Origin: Chitinophaga skermanii
GTDB taxonomy: Bacteria > Bacteroidota > Bacteroidia > Chitinophagales > Chitinophagaceae
Direction: 5' to 3'
Length of the DNA stretch: 64,000 nucleotides
Assembly: GCF_003259335.1 (NCBI RefSeq)
Contig: NZ_QLLL01000001.1
Coordinates: 528,406-592,405, forward strand
Shown piece after piece: positions 8,729-17,647 of the stretch. The notes under the pieces are model-generated. The model ran no database searches and had not been told where the DNA came from. It saw only the letters and a list, made by a program, of their open reading frames with translations. Numbering within the stretch: position 1 is the first letter of the stretch; every line of letters begins with the position of its first letter. The position numbers were made by a program, and so were the translations under genes.

Positions 8729-9808
8729 TTATTGGTTTCCTATGGTCGATTCCCGCAAGATAAGTTCTACATCGAACACATATTGTTGATTTAAAGCGAT
8801 TTGCTCTGTTTTATTTATGATGGACACCAGTGTAGAAGCAGCTTTTTCTCCCATTCTATACCCCGATTGCTCGATAGTAGTAAGTGAAGGCGAGATAATT
8901 CGCGACGATAAATCGTTCGAATATCCAACTACCTTAATTTTTCCCGGCACATCTATTTTGTGCTTCCGCGCTTCTTGGATAAAGGCTACCGCGGAAGAGT
9001 CGTTGGCAGCAAATAGGCCGTCGATTTTAATCTTTTCTGAAAAGATCTTTTTCGCAGCTTCGGCACCTGCATCGAGGGTAAGATTATGTACAAAAAGAAG
9101 GTCCTGGTTGAAAGGGATTTTATATTTCTCCAAGGCGGCTTTATAGCCGGCAAGGCGTTTTTCGTATAAGTTACAAGTGAGCGCACCGGCGAAATGAGCA
9201 ATGTTTTTACAACCTTGCAAAATGAGGTGTTCCGTAGCGAGGAAGCCTCCTTTGAAATCGTCGCCCGTAACGGCAAATCCATCGAACCCGCTAGGAACAC
9301 GGTCGAAGAAAACGAGTGGAATGTTGTTTTTGATGAATGGGTTGAAGTGTTCGTAGCTCGTGGTAAACATAGAGGAGGCTGCTAATAAGCCATCTACCCT
9401 TAAAGAATAGAGGGTTTGTACTACCTCTTTCTCCATCGCTACCGATTCGCCACTTTGTGCAATTACCACGCTAAAGCCATGTTTGTGTGCTTCATGTTGA
9501 ATACCGCTGATGGCGTTAGACTGGAAGTACATGGAAGTACGGGGCACAATTAACCCAATAATGTTAGAGCGTTTTTTACGCAAGCTGGAAGCGATCCAGT
9601 TAGGCACGTACCCTAGTTCATCGGCCGTTTGCTGCACAAGCTCGCGGGTTTCTTTGTTAATCAAAGAATTGTTCTGTAAGGCCCGTGATACGGTAGAGGC
9701 GGATATCTTCAAACGATTGGCAATGTCGTAAATAGTGACTTTCCCTACATCATCCTTATTAGCGTTCGCCTTCTTGGTTGCTGGCTGTTTACCTGGTTGC
9801 TGTTTCAC
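8729..9808 (-). CDS. LacI-family transcriptional regulator
   Basis: A DNA-binding repressor or activator controlled by a sugar-like ligand. The LacI helix-turn-helix is at about residues 23-70 (VTIYDIANRLKISASTVSRALQ, split over the DNA-binding helices, then hinge NWIASSLRKKRSNIIGLIVP). A type I periplasmic-binding-protein-like domain follows (VDGLLAASS, PLVFFDRV, IDGLFAANDSSA, VVGYSNDL). 359 residues is normal. The N-terminal 20 residues are basic and probably disordered. It lies between a lipoprotein and an EamA transporter; whether it controls the nearby glycosidases at 3.2-7.2 kb is possible but unsupported by an operator search. Confidence 0.9.
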   Translation of the reverse strand: MKQQPGKQPATKKANANKDDVGKVTIYDIANRLKISASTVSRALQNNSLINKETRELVQQTADELGYVPNWIASSLRKKRSNIIGLIVPRTSMYFQSNAISGIQHEAHKHGFSVVIAQSGESVAMEKEVVQTLYSLRVDGLLAASSMFTTSYEHFNPFIKNNIPLVFFDRVPSGFDGFAVTGDDFKGGFLATEHLILQGCKNIAHFAGALTCNLYEKRLAGYKAALEKYKIPFNQDLLFVHNLTLDAGAEAAKKIFSEKIKIDGLFAANDSSAVAFIQEARKHKIDVPGKIKVVGYSNDLSSRIISPSLTTIEQSGYRMGEKAASTLVSIINKTEQIALNQQYVFDVELILRESTIGNQ

Positions 9809-9914
9809 TTGCGCAATTATTGCTTTAGGGTAGCGATATTACGTAAATAAAATGAGAACCATGGAATACTACTTGTAATGTAGTGCAGTAAAGGGTTGTA
9901 GCAATGTGTAGGGT

Positions 9915-10808
9915 TTACACAGTAGGGCTTTTTATGCCTGCTTTTTTGGGGTAATTCGACCAAGTTATAGCCCCCAAAATGAGTACAATCCCAGCTATTT
10001 GCATCCAACCTACTTGTTCACGTAGCACAATCGCCGCAGATACCACCGCTACAGGTAGCTCCGCCGCGCTAATAATTCCCCCCAAGGAAAGTCCTACTTG
10101 CGGCATTCCTTTCGCATAGAGAAATGGAGGTAACACCGTTCCAAACAAAGCCAAAGGCAGTCCCCATAACAATAAAGTACTGTCGAATAATCGACCATTA
10201 AACAGGTATGTAGGCGGTAAAATAAGGCTCACTATCAAGAAAGCGCCCGTTACCATCCAAGCACTTTTCAGTACTGGAGGTGTATTACTACGGGTAGAAC
10301 TGTTGGCAGTCATGAAAACTGTGTAAAAAGCAGCTGCTAGTAACCCAAAACCGATACCTGCAACAGGTAGGTGACTGTTTACGCCGTTCAACATACCGCT
10401 GGCTAATATGGTGCCGCATAAGATCAATCCCACGCAAATAAGTTGTTGCACGGTAGGGCGTTTTTTATGGAGAATGGCATCTACCAGCATATTCATCCAA
10501 GTGAATTGCATGAGAAGTAAAATAGCTACGCTGGCTGGGATATACTGTACGCTTTGATAGTAAGTAATGCTAACAATCCCCGACGAAGTACCCAGTGCTA
10601 ATAATTTTAAGCCATTTCGCCACTGTATAGGCGTTTTTTTATCGCGGGTAAGTAAATAGATCGCCCAGAGGAATATCATGCCTAAACCGGCCTGTATGCC
10701 GCATAATTCGGTAAGCGTATAGCCGAGCTTATAAGCAGATTTTACGATGGTAGAGAGAATCCCGAAACTACATGCGCCGGCAAATACCAGCAAAGCGCCT
10801 TTCCACAT
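9915..10808 (-). CDS. EamA/DMT-family transporter
   Basis: A 297-residue inner-membrane protein with ten predicted helices made of two EamA repeats, the first beginning GALLVFAGACSFGILSTIVK and the second near residue 150 (AGIGFGLLAAAFYTVFMTAN). DMT-superfamily carriers export or import small metabolites such as amino acids; the substrate cannot be told from sequence. The last helix ends in a basic tail (YPKKAGIKSP). A TAnnTTTG element lies so close to the ATG that the mRNA may be nearly leaderless. Confidence 0.88.
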   Translation of the reverse strand: MWKGALLVFAGACSFGILSTIVKSAYKLGYTLTELCGIQAGLGMIFLWAIYLLTRDKKTPIQWRNGLKLLALGTSSGIVSITYYQSVQYIPASVAILLLMQFTWMNMLVDAILHKKRPTVQQLICVGLILCGTILASGMLNGVNSHLPVAGIGFGLLAAAFYTVFMTANSSTRSNTPPVLKSAWMVTGAFLIVSLILPPTYLFNGRLFDSTLLLWGLPLALFGTVLPPFLYAKGMPQVGLSLGGIISAAELPVAVVSAAIVLREQVGWMQIAGIVLILGAITWSNYPKKAGIKSPTV

Positions 10809-10815
10809 GGTTTTC

Positions 10816-10823
10816 CAAATTTA
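10816..10823 (-). promoter_or_regulatory. -7 element before the EamA gene
   Basis: Reverse-strand TAAATTTG, an exact TAnnTTTG match; a TTG lies 24 bp further upstream (10848-10850). The predicted transcription start is near 10810, two bases before the ATG. Confidence 0.4.
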
Positions 10824-10909
10824 AACGGTAAAACTACGCCTAAATGTCAACATGCAGAAATCGATACAATCGATCAACGTATAGGCTTTAACGTTATACA
10901 CATTATTTC

Positions 10910-10932
10910 GGTACGCATGTTCAATGCGTACC
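10910..10932. repeat. Perfect 9-bp inverted repeat
   Basis: GGTACGCAT (10910-10918), 5-nt spacer, ATGCGTACC (10924-10932). It has no T tail, and lies just before a possible promoter, so it may be an operator rather than a terminator. Confidence 0.55.
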
Positions 10933-10939
10933 GGCCCCT

Positions 10940-11010
10940 TAATTTTGTGGTAAGATACTTATTTAAGTATAGGGATAAATAGCCGAACCGCTCATTCATG
11001 GGCGGTTTTT
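10940..11010 (+). ncRNA. Candidate small structured RNA
   Basis: TAATTTTG (10940-10947) fits the -7 pattern, so transcription could begin near 10954. The following 57 nt contain a perfect hairpin ATACTT-ATTT-AAGTAT (10955-10970) and an intrinsic terminator AACCGC/GCGGTT with T5 (10986-11010). No forward-strand gene precedes this terminator: both neighbouring genes are on the reverse strand. No TTG is seen at the proper -33 distance, which weakens the case. Confidence 0.3.
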
Positions 11011-11042
11011 ACTCAGCTTACTTATTGTTTAATTCAATGCAT

Positions 11043-11080
11043 AAAAAAGCCCCGGACAACAATGCGTCCAGGGCTTTTTT
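11043..11080 (-). terminator. Bidirectional terminator of the metalloprotease gene
   Basis: A 15-bp stem (11043-11057 with 11066-11080) with one wobble, flanked by A6 and T6. Confidence 0.9.
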
Positions 11081-11101
11081 ATTATCGTTGTGCGATGTTG
11101 C

Positions 11102-13663
11102 TTATTTAGGATCTAAACCTTTCGTTAAACGATCAGCTAAATCTTGTAAGTGGTAACGACTCATTGCATCGCCAGCACCTGCAGCCGCAGCGCGGATTTC
11201 ATTTCTCAATTGTGTAGCATGTGCACGACCGATCGACATTACATCGTTTGTTGTGCTAGCACCGCCACCCATCATCATTGGTGATTGTTGGTTGGCACTT
11301 GGTTCTTTTACCAAGTCGAGCAATGCACTCACATACAATTTCTGTAAGTTCCTGCGGTAGATATCGATTGGCGCATGTGTAGCTAATTCTTTCCAAATAC
11401 CACCTTTCAAATCGGTTAAGTATTCTGTTACTGGGTAAGCATCTTTACCGTAGTTCGCTTCAGCATTCACCAATTTCAAAATCGTTCTTGCACTTAACAA
11501 CCTGTTGATAGTTGGTGTTTGAACTTTCGTGATTACATCTGCAGCATTACCACCAGTTTTAGCGATAATGTCGGTGTTGATCAACCATTTTGGTGTAGTG
11601 AAAAGTTGTGCTTGTAAGAAGGCTACCGCTTCTTTTTGTGTTGCTTTTGGAACAACTTCATAAATAGCACCGCTTTGTTCTACTGTTTTAGGAGTTTCGT
11701 AAATACCGGCTACGTTTTTAGCAACGTGACCCATATAACGGTTGAATTGACCAGAGATTTCACCGTACAATTCGCCTAAAGTAGCATAACCTTCGTTTTC
11801 TACACGTGTCCAAGCCGCTAAGTTCGGCATGATACGTTGTAAGTTTTTGATACCATAAGCACCGGCTTTCATAGCATTGTCGCCCAAATCTTCGTTTTGT
11901 GAACGTGGATCATCTGGGTTAGACTCGGTACCGAACCAGTATTTTTTATCTTGTAAACGGTTGATCACCCATTTGTTCAAAATTGGTGTTTCAGCTTCTG
12001 GAGATTTTGCTTCAGGAATAGCTTTGTAACCCCATTCGATCGCCCATTTATCGTAGTAGTTGATACGTGGGTACAAATCAGCACCAGAAATACCATCGCC
12101 AGGTTGTGCTACGTAGTTGAAACGAGCATAGTCCATGATAGAAGCAGCGTGGCCATTCTTTTTCACCCATTCTTTATCACGTAATTTTTCAACCGGGTAA
12201 GTAGAACTAGAACCGAAGTTGTGACGTAAACCGAGGGTATGACCAACTTCGTGAGAAGATACGAAACGGATCAAATCGCCCATTAATTCGTCGCTGAATT
12301 CCATTTTACGAGCGCGCTCGTCGTTTGGAGAAGCTTGCACGAAGTACCAGTTACGTAATAAGTGCATTACGTTGTGGTACCAGTTGATGTGTGATTCCAA
12401 GATTTCACCAGAGCGAGGATCGTGAACGTGAGGGCCGCTGGCGTTAGGAATAGAAGATGGTTTGTAAACGATTGCAGAGAAACGGGCGTCTTCTAAGCTC
12501 CAAGTAGAATCTTCTTGAGGCGTAGGGGCCATTTTCGCGTAGATAGCGTTTTTGAAACCAGCTTGTTCGAAAGCAGATTGCCAATCGTTTACACCTTGGA
12601 TCAAGTATTTTCTCCATTTAACCGGCGTAGCAGGGTCGATGTAGAATACGATTGGTTTTTTAGGTTCAACCAATTCACCGCGTTTGAATTTCTCCATGTC
12701 TTCCTCTTTTGGTTCTAATCTCCAACGAGTAATCATGATCAATTTCTTAACACCTTGTGGATCGGCATCGAAATCTGTAACACCAGTAGCGAAGAAGCCA
12801 ACGCGTGGGTCGAAGTATCTCGGCTGCATTGGTTTTTCTGGCAACAAGATGATAGAAGTGTTTAACTCTACAGTGGCGTTTACCGGCGGCGCAGGAGGCA
12901 TACCAGGGAATGGTGAGCTACCTTGCTTAGCGTATGTTTTTACGGTTTTAATTTCCGTGTTAGATGGGTAAGATTTTACATCTAGGATGTAAGATTTATC
13001 CGGTTGCATTTGTGTCAACTTCAACGAAGTTTTCATTCTACCATCGAAGAAGAAGATATCGTTGTCGCCAGCAATATAATCCGTGATATCGATAATAGCA
13101 CCATCGTTGTTTCTAGACCAGCCTTTCACGTCGAACGCAGCAACAATAGGTTGTACGTTAGAGTTCATCACGGAAGTGTACATAGGTTGGGTAGAATCTT
13201 TCGATACATCGCCTACAGAGATATTTCTCATGAACACTTTGTTACCAGGGCCTTTTTCGAAGCGCACCATGTTCTCGTTGATTTGGTCGCCTGCGAAACC
13301 GCTCATACCGGCTCTGAGGTCGGCAGCAGATTTAGAAAGGCGGCTAACGATCAAGAAATCGCGGCCGAGGAGAGCGTCTGGGATCTCCATGAAGTAGCGG
13401 TCATCTTGTTTATAGATATTTACCAGGCCTGAGTCGGCTTTGGCACGTGGCGAGATGAGGTCGCTGAATTTTTTGGCGGCAGGTTTAGCCTGTGCACCGG
13501 GGCCACCTTGTGGGCCAGCGGGGCGAGTAGAATCTTTAGCAGGTGCGGTTGACGGCACAGGTTGCTTTCCTTTTTCTTTTTTATCTTGGCTGAAAGCTGG
13601 GGTAGCGGATACGATAGTACCGGCCGCCAGTGCAGCAAGCATAAATTTGCTCTTTGGATGCAT
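11102..13663 (-). CDS. Secreted zinc metalloprotease with DUF5117/DUF5118-type domains
   Basis: An 853-residue secreted protein of the Bacteroidota metalloprotease family remembered as DUF5118-DUF5117-DUF4953. A signal peptide (SATPAFSQ, cleavage near residue 25) is followed by a Pro/Lys/Ala-rich linker (about 27-65). The zinc site HEVGHTLGLRHNF at about residues 468-480 gives the extended HExxHxxGxxH motif of metzincins, with the three His ligands and catalytic Glu intact. It should act in the periplasm or outside. It is transcribed alone: terminator directly after it, 800 bp gene-free upstream. The physiological substrate is unknown. Confidence 0.92.
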   Translation of the reverse strand: MHPKSKFMLAALAAGTIVSATPAFSQDKKEKGKQPVPSTAPAKDSTRPAGPQGGPGAQAKPAAKKFSDLISPRAKADSGLVNIYKQDDRYFMEIPDALLGRDFLIVSRLSKSAADLRAGMSGFAGDQINENMVRFEKGPGNKVFMRNISVGDVSKDSTQPMYTSVMNSNVQPIVAAFDVKGWSRNNDGAIIDITDYIAGDNDIFFFDGRMKTSLKLTQMQPDKSYILDVKSYPSNTEIKTVKTYAKQGSSPFPGMPPAPPVNATVELNTSIILLPEKPMQPRYFDPRVGFFATGVTDFDADPQGVKKLIMITRWRLEPKEEDMEKFKRGELVEPKKPIVFYIDPATPVKWRKYLIQGVNDWQSAFEQAGFKNAIYAKMAPTPQEDSTWSLEDARFSAIVYKPSSIPNASGPHVHDPRSGEILESHINWYHNVMHLLRNWYFVQASPNDERARKMEFSDELMGDLIRFVSSHEVGHTLGLRHNFGSSSTYPVEKLRDKEWVKKNGHAASIMDYARFNYVAQPGDGISGADLYPRINYYDKWAIEWGYKAIPEAKSPEAETPILNKWVINRLQDKKYWFGTESNPDDPRSQNEDLGDNAMKAGAYGIKNLQRIMPNLAAWTRVENEGYATLGELYGEISGQFNRYMGHVAKNVAGIYETPKTVEQSGAIYEVVPKATQKEAVAFLQAQLFTTPKWLINTDIIAKTGGNAADVITKVQTPTINRLLSARTILKLVNAEANYGKDAYPVTEYLTDLKGGIWKELATHAPIDIYRRNLQKLYVSALLDLVKEPSANQQSPMMMGGGASTTNDVMSIGRAHATQLRNEIRAAAAGAGDAMSRYHLQDLADRLTKGLDPK

Positions 13664-14281
13664 GTTGTAAATTGGTTAATGATTGATTTTCCCAATAGCC
13701 TTCGAGGGGCTATAAATAAATAGCGGTGCAAATAAATGGATTATAAAAGGGAACGGCAAGTAAAATCCATAAGCGTAAGAAATGGGGCTAAAAGTGGGTT
13801 AAAAAGTGGATAAATAGGTGGAATTTCATATGGAAAAATTAATTATTTGAATCATATAGGGAAGGTAGGGTAATGCGTTTGGAGGGTATGAAATGGGGGA
13901 TGGGTGAAAGGTGGGTATAATGGAAGAACCTGTAGCTGTACTGCATTTGTACGTTAGAACACGTAATGGAATAAGTGTAAAAAAGGCACCGAAGGGTTTT
14001 AATTAGCTGGATAGGTAGGCTGGTAGGGGATATAAAACGAATCGTCCATTTTAAAAAATTCTCTTGGGACATTTGAAAATTTTCTTAAATTGTGCGTCCA
14101 ACTTTGAAAAATTATTAAATTGGGGTTATCAAAAAGGTAACGCCACGGGGACAGAAAAAAAATACTGGATTTTATTTAGTTATAAGTGTTTGCTCAAATC
14201 AAGTGAGGTAGGAATAAAAAGCGTGCTGGTAGCGGCTTTTTGAACTGTGAGTTAAATTTTGGGAGATTTTTTGGGCTGCAC
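13664..14281. other. Gene-free divergent region with G-tract cluster
   Basis: No convincing gene is seen on either strand. It separates the reverse-strand metalloprotease from the exb-ton operon. Six runs of three to five G lie on the forward strand between 13859 and 13915. AAAAAGC...GCTTTTT near 14215-14240 could form a weak hairpin. The rest is AT-rich. Confidence 0.6.
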
Positions 14282-14311
14282 TTGTTTTTTTGAGGTAACC
14301 GTATAACTTTG
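14282..14311 (+). promoter_or_regulatory. Promoter of the exbB-exbD-exbD-tonB operon
   Basis: TTG (14282-14284), 19 bp, TAACTTTG (14304-14311): an exact match to the Bacteroidota consensus. Transcription should start near 14317, leaving a leader of about 148 nt before exbB. Confidence 0.65.
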
Positions 14312-14464
14312 CGAATCGCTGATTATTAACATTATATTTAATAGTTATAGCTGCAGTAGTAGCAAGAAATCTAAGTAGGATTTTTGAATATTGTGAATTG
14401 CTTATAATTACTTTATTACTAACAAAACAAACAGTTTAATTTTTAACACTAAAATTCAATCAAC

Positions 14465-15322
14465 ATGGCTGAGACTAAAACAACTGTGACTGCAGCTACT
14501 GCTAAGACGGCTTCTTCTCATCAAGGTAAAAAGTCATCTAACCTGTTTGCTGTATTGGCTGTACCCGTTTGTATCATTATCGGTATTTGCTTCTACGCAT
14601 TCGTATTGGGTAACCCAGCGAACTTCCAAGGTGGTACTACAGCAGGACACCCAGTTGAAGAGGGTATCGGAAAATGGTTTGGTACAGTTTACAAAGGTGG
14701 TGTGATCGTACCTATTCTTATCTCTACATTATTGGTTTGCCTTTTATTCGTAATTGAAAGATTCTTGTATCTTTCTAAAGCTAAAGGTAAATTCAGCGGT
14801 GCTGAGTTGGTAAGAAAAGTACAATACCATTTAGCTAACAAAAACGTTGACGCTGCATTAGCAGAATGCGACAAACAAAAAGGTTCTGTAGGTAACGTTT
14901 TGAAAGCTGGTTTGAAAAAGTACAAAGAAATGATCTCTAACACTGAGTTGGATACAGATCAAAAATTATTGACAATCAAGAATGAAATCGAGGAAACAAC
15001 TTCTTTGGAATTACCAATGATGGAGAAAAACTTGGTATTCTTGTCTACAATCGCTTCAGTAGCTACATTGTTAGGTCTTTTCGGTACAGTATTGGGTATG
15101 ATCAAGGCGTTCACCGCGATGTCATCTTCAGGTGCTCCAGATTCTTCTGCATTGGCATTAGGTATCTCTGAAGCCTTGATTAACACTGCATTGGGTATCG
15201 GTACTTCAGCTATCGCGATCATTGCTTACAACTTCTTTACTACAAATATCGACAGCATCACTTACTCTATCGATGAGTCTGGCTTTACTTTAACGCAAAG
15301 CTTCGCAGCTAACCACAAATAA
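14465..15322 (+). CDS. exbB: ExbB/TolQ/MotA-family proton channel
   Basis: The channel subunit of the complex that uses the proton gradient to drive TonB. Residues 27-50 form a first hydrophobic segment, then a helix near 78-98 (VIVPILISTLLVCLLFVIERF), a cytoplasmic domain, and two helices near 195-260. The conserved ExbB core is visible (LVFLSTIASVATLLGLFGTV, GISEALINTALG). With 285 residues and an extra N-terminal hydrophobic part it fits the Bacteroidota type. First gene of a four-gene operon with two exbD genes and tonB, 69 bp before the first exbD. Confidence 0.93.
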   Translation: MAETKTTVTAATAKTASSHQGKKSSNLFAVLAVPVCIIIGICFYAFVLGNPANFQGGTTAGHPVEEGIGKWFGTVYKGGVIVPILISTLLVCLLFVIERFLYLSKAKGKFSGAELVRKVQYHLANKNVDAALAECDKQKGSVGNVLKAGLKKYKEMISNTELDTDQKLLTIKNEIEETTSLELPMMEKNLVFLSTIASVATLLGLFGTVLGMIKAFTAMSSSGAPDSSALALGISEALINTALGIGTSAIAIIAYNFFTTNIDSITYSIDESGFTLTQSFAANHK

Positions 15323-15391
15323 TTTTGGTTATTTTTTGTGGAAAATAGTTGATTAGACATCTTTATTAGAGAAAATTAAAAAAGGAGTGAT

Positions 15392-16042
15392 ATGCCAAAA
15401 GTAAAAATGCCAAGAAAAAGCACCCTCATCGACATGACAGCGATGTGTGACGTGGCTTTCTTGCTCTTGACCTTTTTCATGCTGGCAACCAAGTTTAAAC
15501 CGGACGAACCGGTAACTGTGGTTACTCCGTCTTCAATTAACACACAATTATTGCCTGATTCTGATGTGATCTTGATTACAGTTGATGATAAGGGTAGAGT
15601 GTTTTTCAGCATGGACGGTCAGCCTAAAAGGAAAGAGTTAATTACCAACTTGAACACAAATTTCAACTTGGGATTAAGTGATAGGGAGATTGCCAATTTT
15701 GCGATTGGATCTAGTATCGGTACAGATTTCAAGAATTTGAAAGCTGTGTTGGATATGAAACCAGACGAGCGTAAGAAATCGCCGCTTGAGTCAGGTATCC
15801 CAACCGATTCTGCCAATAACGAATTAGGCACTTGGATTGAGTATGCGAGAGCAGCTCAAGGTAACTCTAAGTTGTTGAAATACTGCATCAAAGCAGACAA
15901 CGCAACTCCTTATCCAAAAATCGAAGCAGTATTGGAAACTTTCAAAAAGAAAGGTATCCAAAAATTGAACTTGGTAACTGATTTGGAAGCAATTCCTCCA
16001 GGTACTGCGGCAGCTGCTTTACAAGACGAGAAAAAACACTAA
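15392..16042 (+). CDS. exbD: ExbD/TolR-family protein (first copy)
   Basis: Stator-like subunit that works with ExbB. A short cytoplasmic N-terminus (STLIDMTAMCDVAFLLL) leads into one transmembrane helix (about 20-37); Asp20 is at the position of the proton-carrying Asp of ExbD. The periplasmic part (about 40-216) is longer than that of E. coli ExbD and contains an insertion (GIPTDSANNELGTWIEYARA) between the usual beta strands. It is more divergent than the second copy, which suggests a hetero-oligomeric ExbD pair. Operon member. Confidence 0.9.
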   Translation: MPKVKMPRKSTLIDMTAMCDVAFLLLTFFMLATKFKPDEPVTVVTPSSINTQLLPDSDVILITVDDKGRVFFSMDGQPKRKELITNLNTNFNLGLSDREIANFAIGSSIGTDFKNLKAVLDMKPDERKKSPLESGIPTDSANNELGTWIEYARAAQGNSKLLKYCIKADNATPYPKIEAVLETFKKKGIQKLNLVTDLEAIPPGTAAAALQDEKKH

Positions 16043-16088
16043 TTCGCCGAAAGCGTTTAGTGAGTGTAAACTAAAAAAAGCTTGCATC

Positions 16089-16676
16089 ATGGCTGAAATG
16101 GATACCAGCAGTAGTGGCGGTGGCAAGAAGCACGGTGGTACGAAATCGAAGAAACAATCGACCCGTGTGGATATGACACCAATGGTGGACTTAGGTTTTC
16201 TCTTGATTACCTTCTTCATGTTGACCACTACTATGTCTAAGCCTAAGACGATGGATCTCATCATGCCTAAGGATACTGAGAACCAGGCGGAACAAACGAA
16301 AGTTAAAGAAAGTACTGCCTTAACAATACTCTTAGGAAAAGATCATCGTGTATATTATTACGAAGGTTTGGCGCAAGATCCGAATGCTTCTGCTGATCCT
16401 AATTTCTTCAAAGCTACTTCCTTTGCTAACAAAGGTGGTATCCGCGACGTAATTATCGAGAAGAGAGACAAGGTAGCGACAATGCGTAATGCTAAAGGCG
16501 AACCAGAAGATGTAGTAATCATCATCAAATCGAACGATGACGCTACTTACAAAGACTTCGTAGATATCTTGGATGAGATGGCTATCAACCGTATTCAACG
16601 CTATGCAACTGTAGATATTTCTGATCAAGATAAACAATGGATCAAATCTACTGAAGCAGCAAACGGCGTTCAATAA
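16089..16676 (+). CDS. exbD: ExbD/TolR-family protein (second copy)
   Basis: Second ExbD of the operon, 195 residues. A Ser/Gly/Lys-rich N-terminus precedes RVDMTPMVDLGFLLITFFML, with Asp34 in the proton-relay position and a single helix at about 34-52. The periplasmic domain carries the usual KSNDDATYKDFVDILDEM region, which matches the conserved ExbD C-terminal half. It lies 46 bp after the first copy and 41 bp before tonB. Two ExbD genes beside one ExbB is common in Bacteroidota. Confidence 0.92.
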   Translation: MAEMDTSSSGGGKKHGGTKSKKQSTRVDMTPMVDLGFLLITFFMLTTTMSKPKTMDLIMPKDTENQAEQTKVKESTALTILLGKDHRVYYYEGLAQDPNASADPNFFKATSFANKGGIRDVIIEKRDKVATMRNAKGEPEDVVIIIKSNDDATYKDFVDILDEMAINRIQRYATVDISDQDKQWIKSTEAANGVQ

Positions 16677-16717
16677 TAGATTAACATCAATTGCATCCAT
16701 CAATAAATTTTTAAACA

Positions 16718-17554
16718 ATGGATTCAGCTAAAATATTAAAATCCGATTTTCTTGACATCCTGTTTGACGGCAGGAACAAAGAATACGGCGCTTATGACTT
16801 GCGTAAGCAATACAATAAGCGTGTGCGGAATTCCATCATCGCGACTGCTTCTTTAGCAGTATTGATCATCGGCGGCTACGTGATTTCAAAATCATTGAAA
16901 GCTAATGAAGATACTACGAAGAGCAAACCAGTGATCGAGGATATTAAGCTTGAGGACGTGAAAATGCCGGATGATCCAAAAACTCCTCCGCCACCACCAC
17001 CTCCACCAGCGCCACCGCCACCAGTAAAACCGACGGTACAATTTACCCCGCCGGTGATTAAAAAAGATAACGAGGTGCCACCTGAAGAGGAACCACCAAA
17101 GATCGAAGAAATCAAGGATAAAGCGGTAAGTACTAAAACTGTAGAAGGTGATCCTAACGGTATCGATCCAGGATTATTGAGCGACAGTAAAGGTACTGGT
17201 GTAGTAGAAGCTCCACCACCACCACCGAAAGAGGAAATTTTCACTTTCGTAGAAAATCCTCCAACCTTCCCAGGCGGTGAAGATGCATTGAACAAGTTCC
17301 TTCAAAAGAACGTTCGCTATCCTCACATGGCCTCTGAAAACGGAATTTCTGGTACAGTGTTCGTAACATTCGTAGTAGATTCTGAAGGTAAAATTAAGGA
17401 CGTGAAGACTGTAGGTGCCGCTAAAGGCGGTGGCCTAGAGGAAGAAGCAGTAAGGGTTGTTAGAAGCATGCCTAACTGGAAACCGGGTAAACAGAACGGT
17501 CGTTCTGTATCGGTTCAATTCAACCTTCCGATCCGCTTTACTTTGCAAGAGTAG
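16718..17554 (+). CDS. tonB: Energy transducer TonB
   Basis: Carries energy from ExbB/ExbD to outer-membrane receptors. Layout: cytoplasmic N-terminus (ILFDGRNKEYGAYDLRKQY, the pattern typical of Bacteroidota TonB), one transmembrane helix (about 36-56), a Pro-rich periplasmic linker including an uninterrupted run of prolines near 88-98 and a second Pro cluster near 166-171, and the C-terminal TonB domain (about 190-278: PPTFPGGEDALNKFL, YPHMASENGISGTVFVTFVV). 278 residues is normal. Last gene of the operon, followed by a perfect terminator. Confidence 0.95.
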   Translation: MDSAKILKSDFLDILFDGRNKEYGAYDLRKQYNKRVRNSIIATASLAVLIIGGYVISKSLKANEDTTKSKPVIEDIKLEDVKMPDDPKTPPPPPPPPAPPPPVKPTVQFTPPVIKKDNEVPPEEEPPKIEEIKDKAVSTKTVEGDPNGIDPGLLSDSKGTGVVEAPPPPPKEEIFTFVENPPTFPGGEDALNKFLQKNVRYPHMASENGISGTVFVTFVVDSEGKIKDVKTVGAAKGGGLEEEAVRVVRSMPNWKPGKQNGRSVSVQFNLPIRFTLQE

Positions 17555-17576
17555 TAATACTTTCGTAACTTTACAT

Positions 17577-17614
17577 AATTCCTCACCATCGAACATGGTG
17601 AGGAATTTTTTTTT
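17577..17614 (+). terminator. Terminator of the exb-ton operon
   Basis: AATTCCTCACCAT (17577-17589) and ATGGTGAGGAATT (17595-17607) form a perfect 13-bp stem with 5-nt loop and T-run. Confidence 0.95.
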
Positions 17615-17647
17615 ACCCAATTTTGTGAAGGATTTAAACCAGCGTAT

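Noticed and set aside
13839..14072. 77-codon reverse frame in the gene-free region before exbB
   Set aside because: Composition is that of AT-rich non-coding DNA; no start context or conserved feature.
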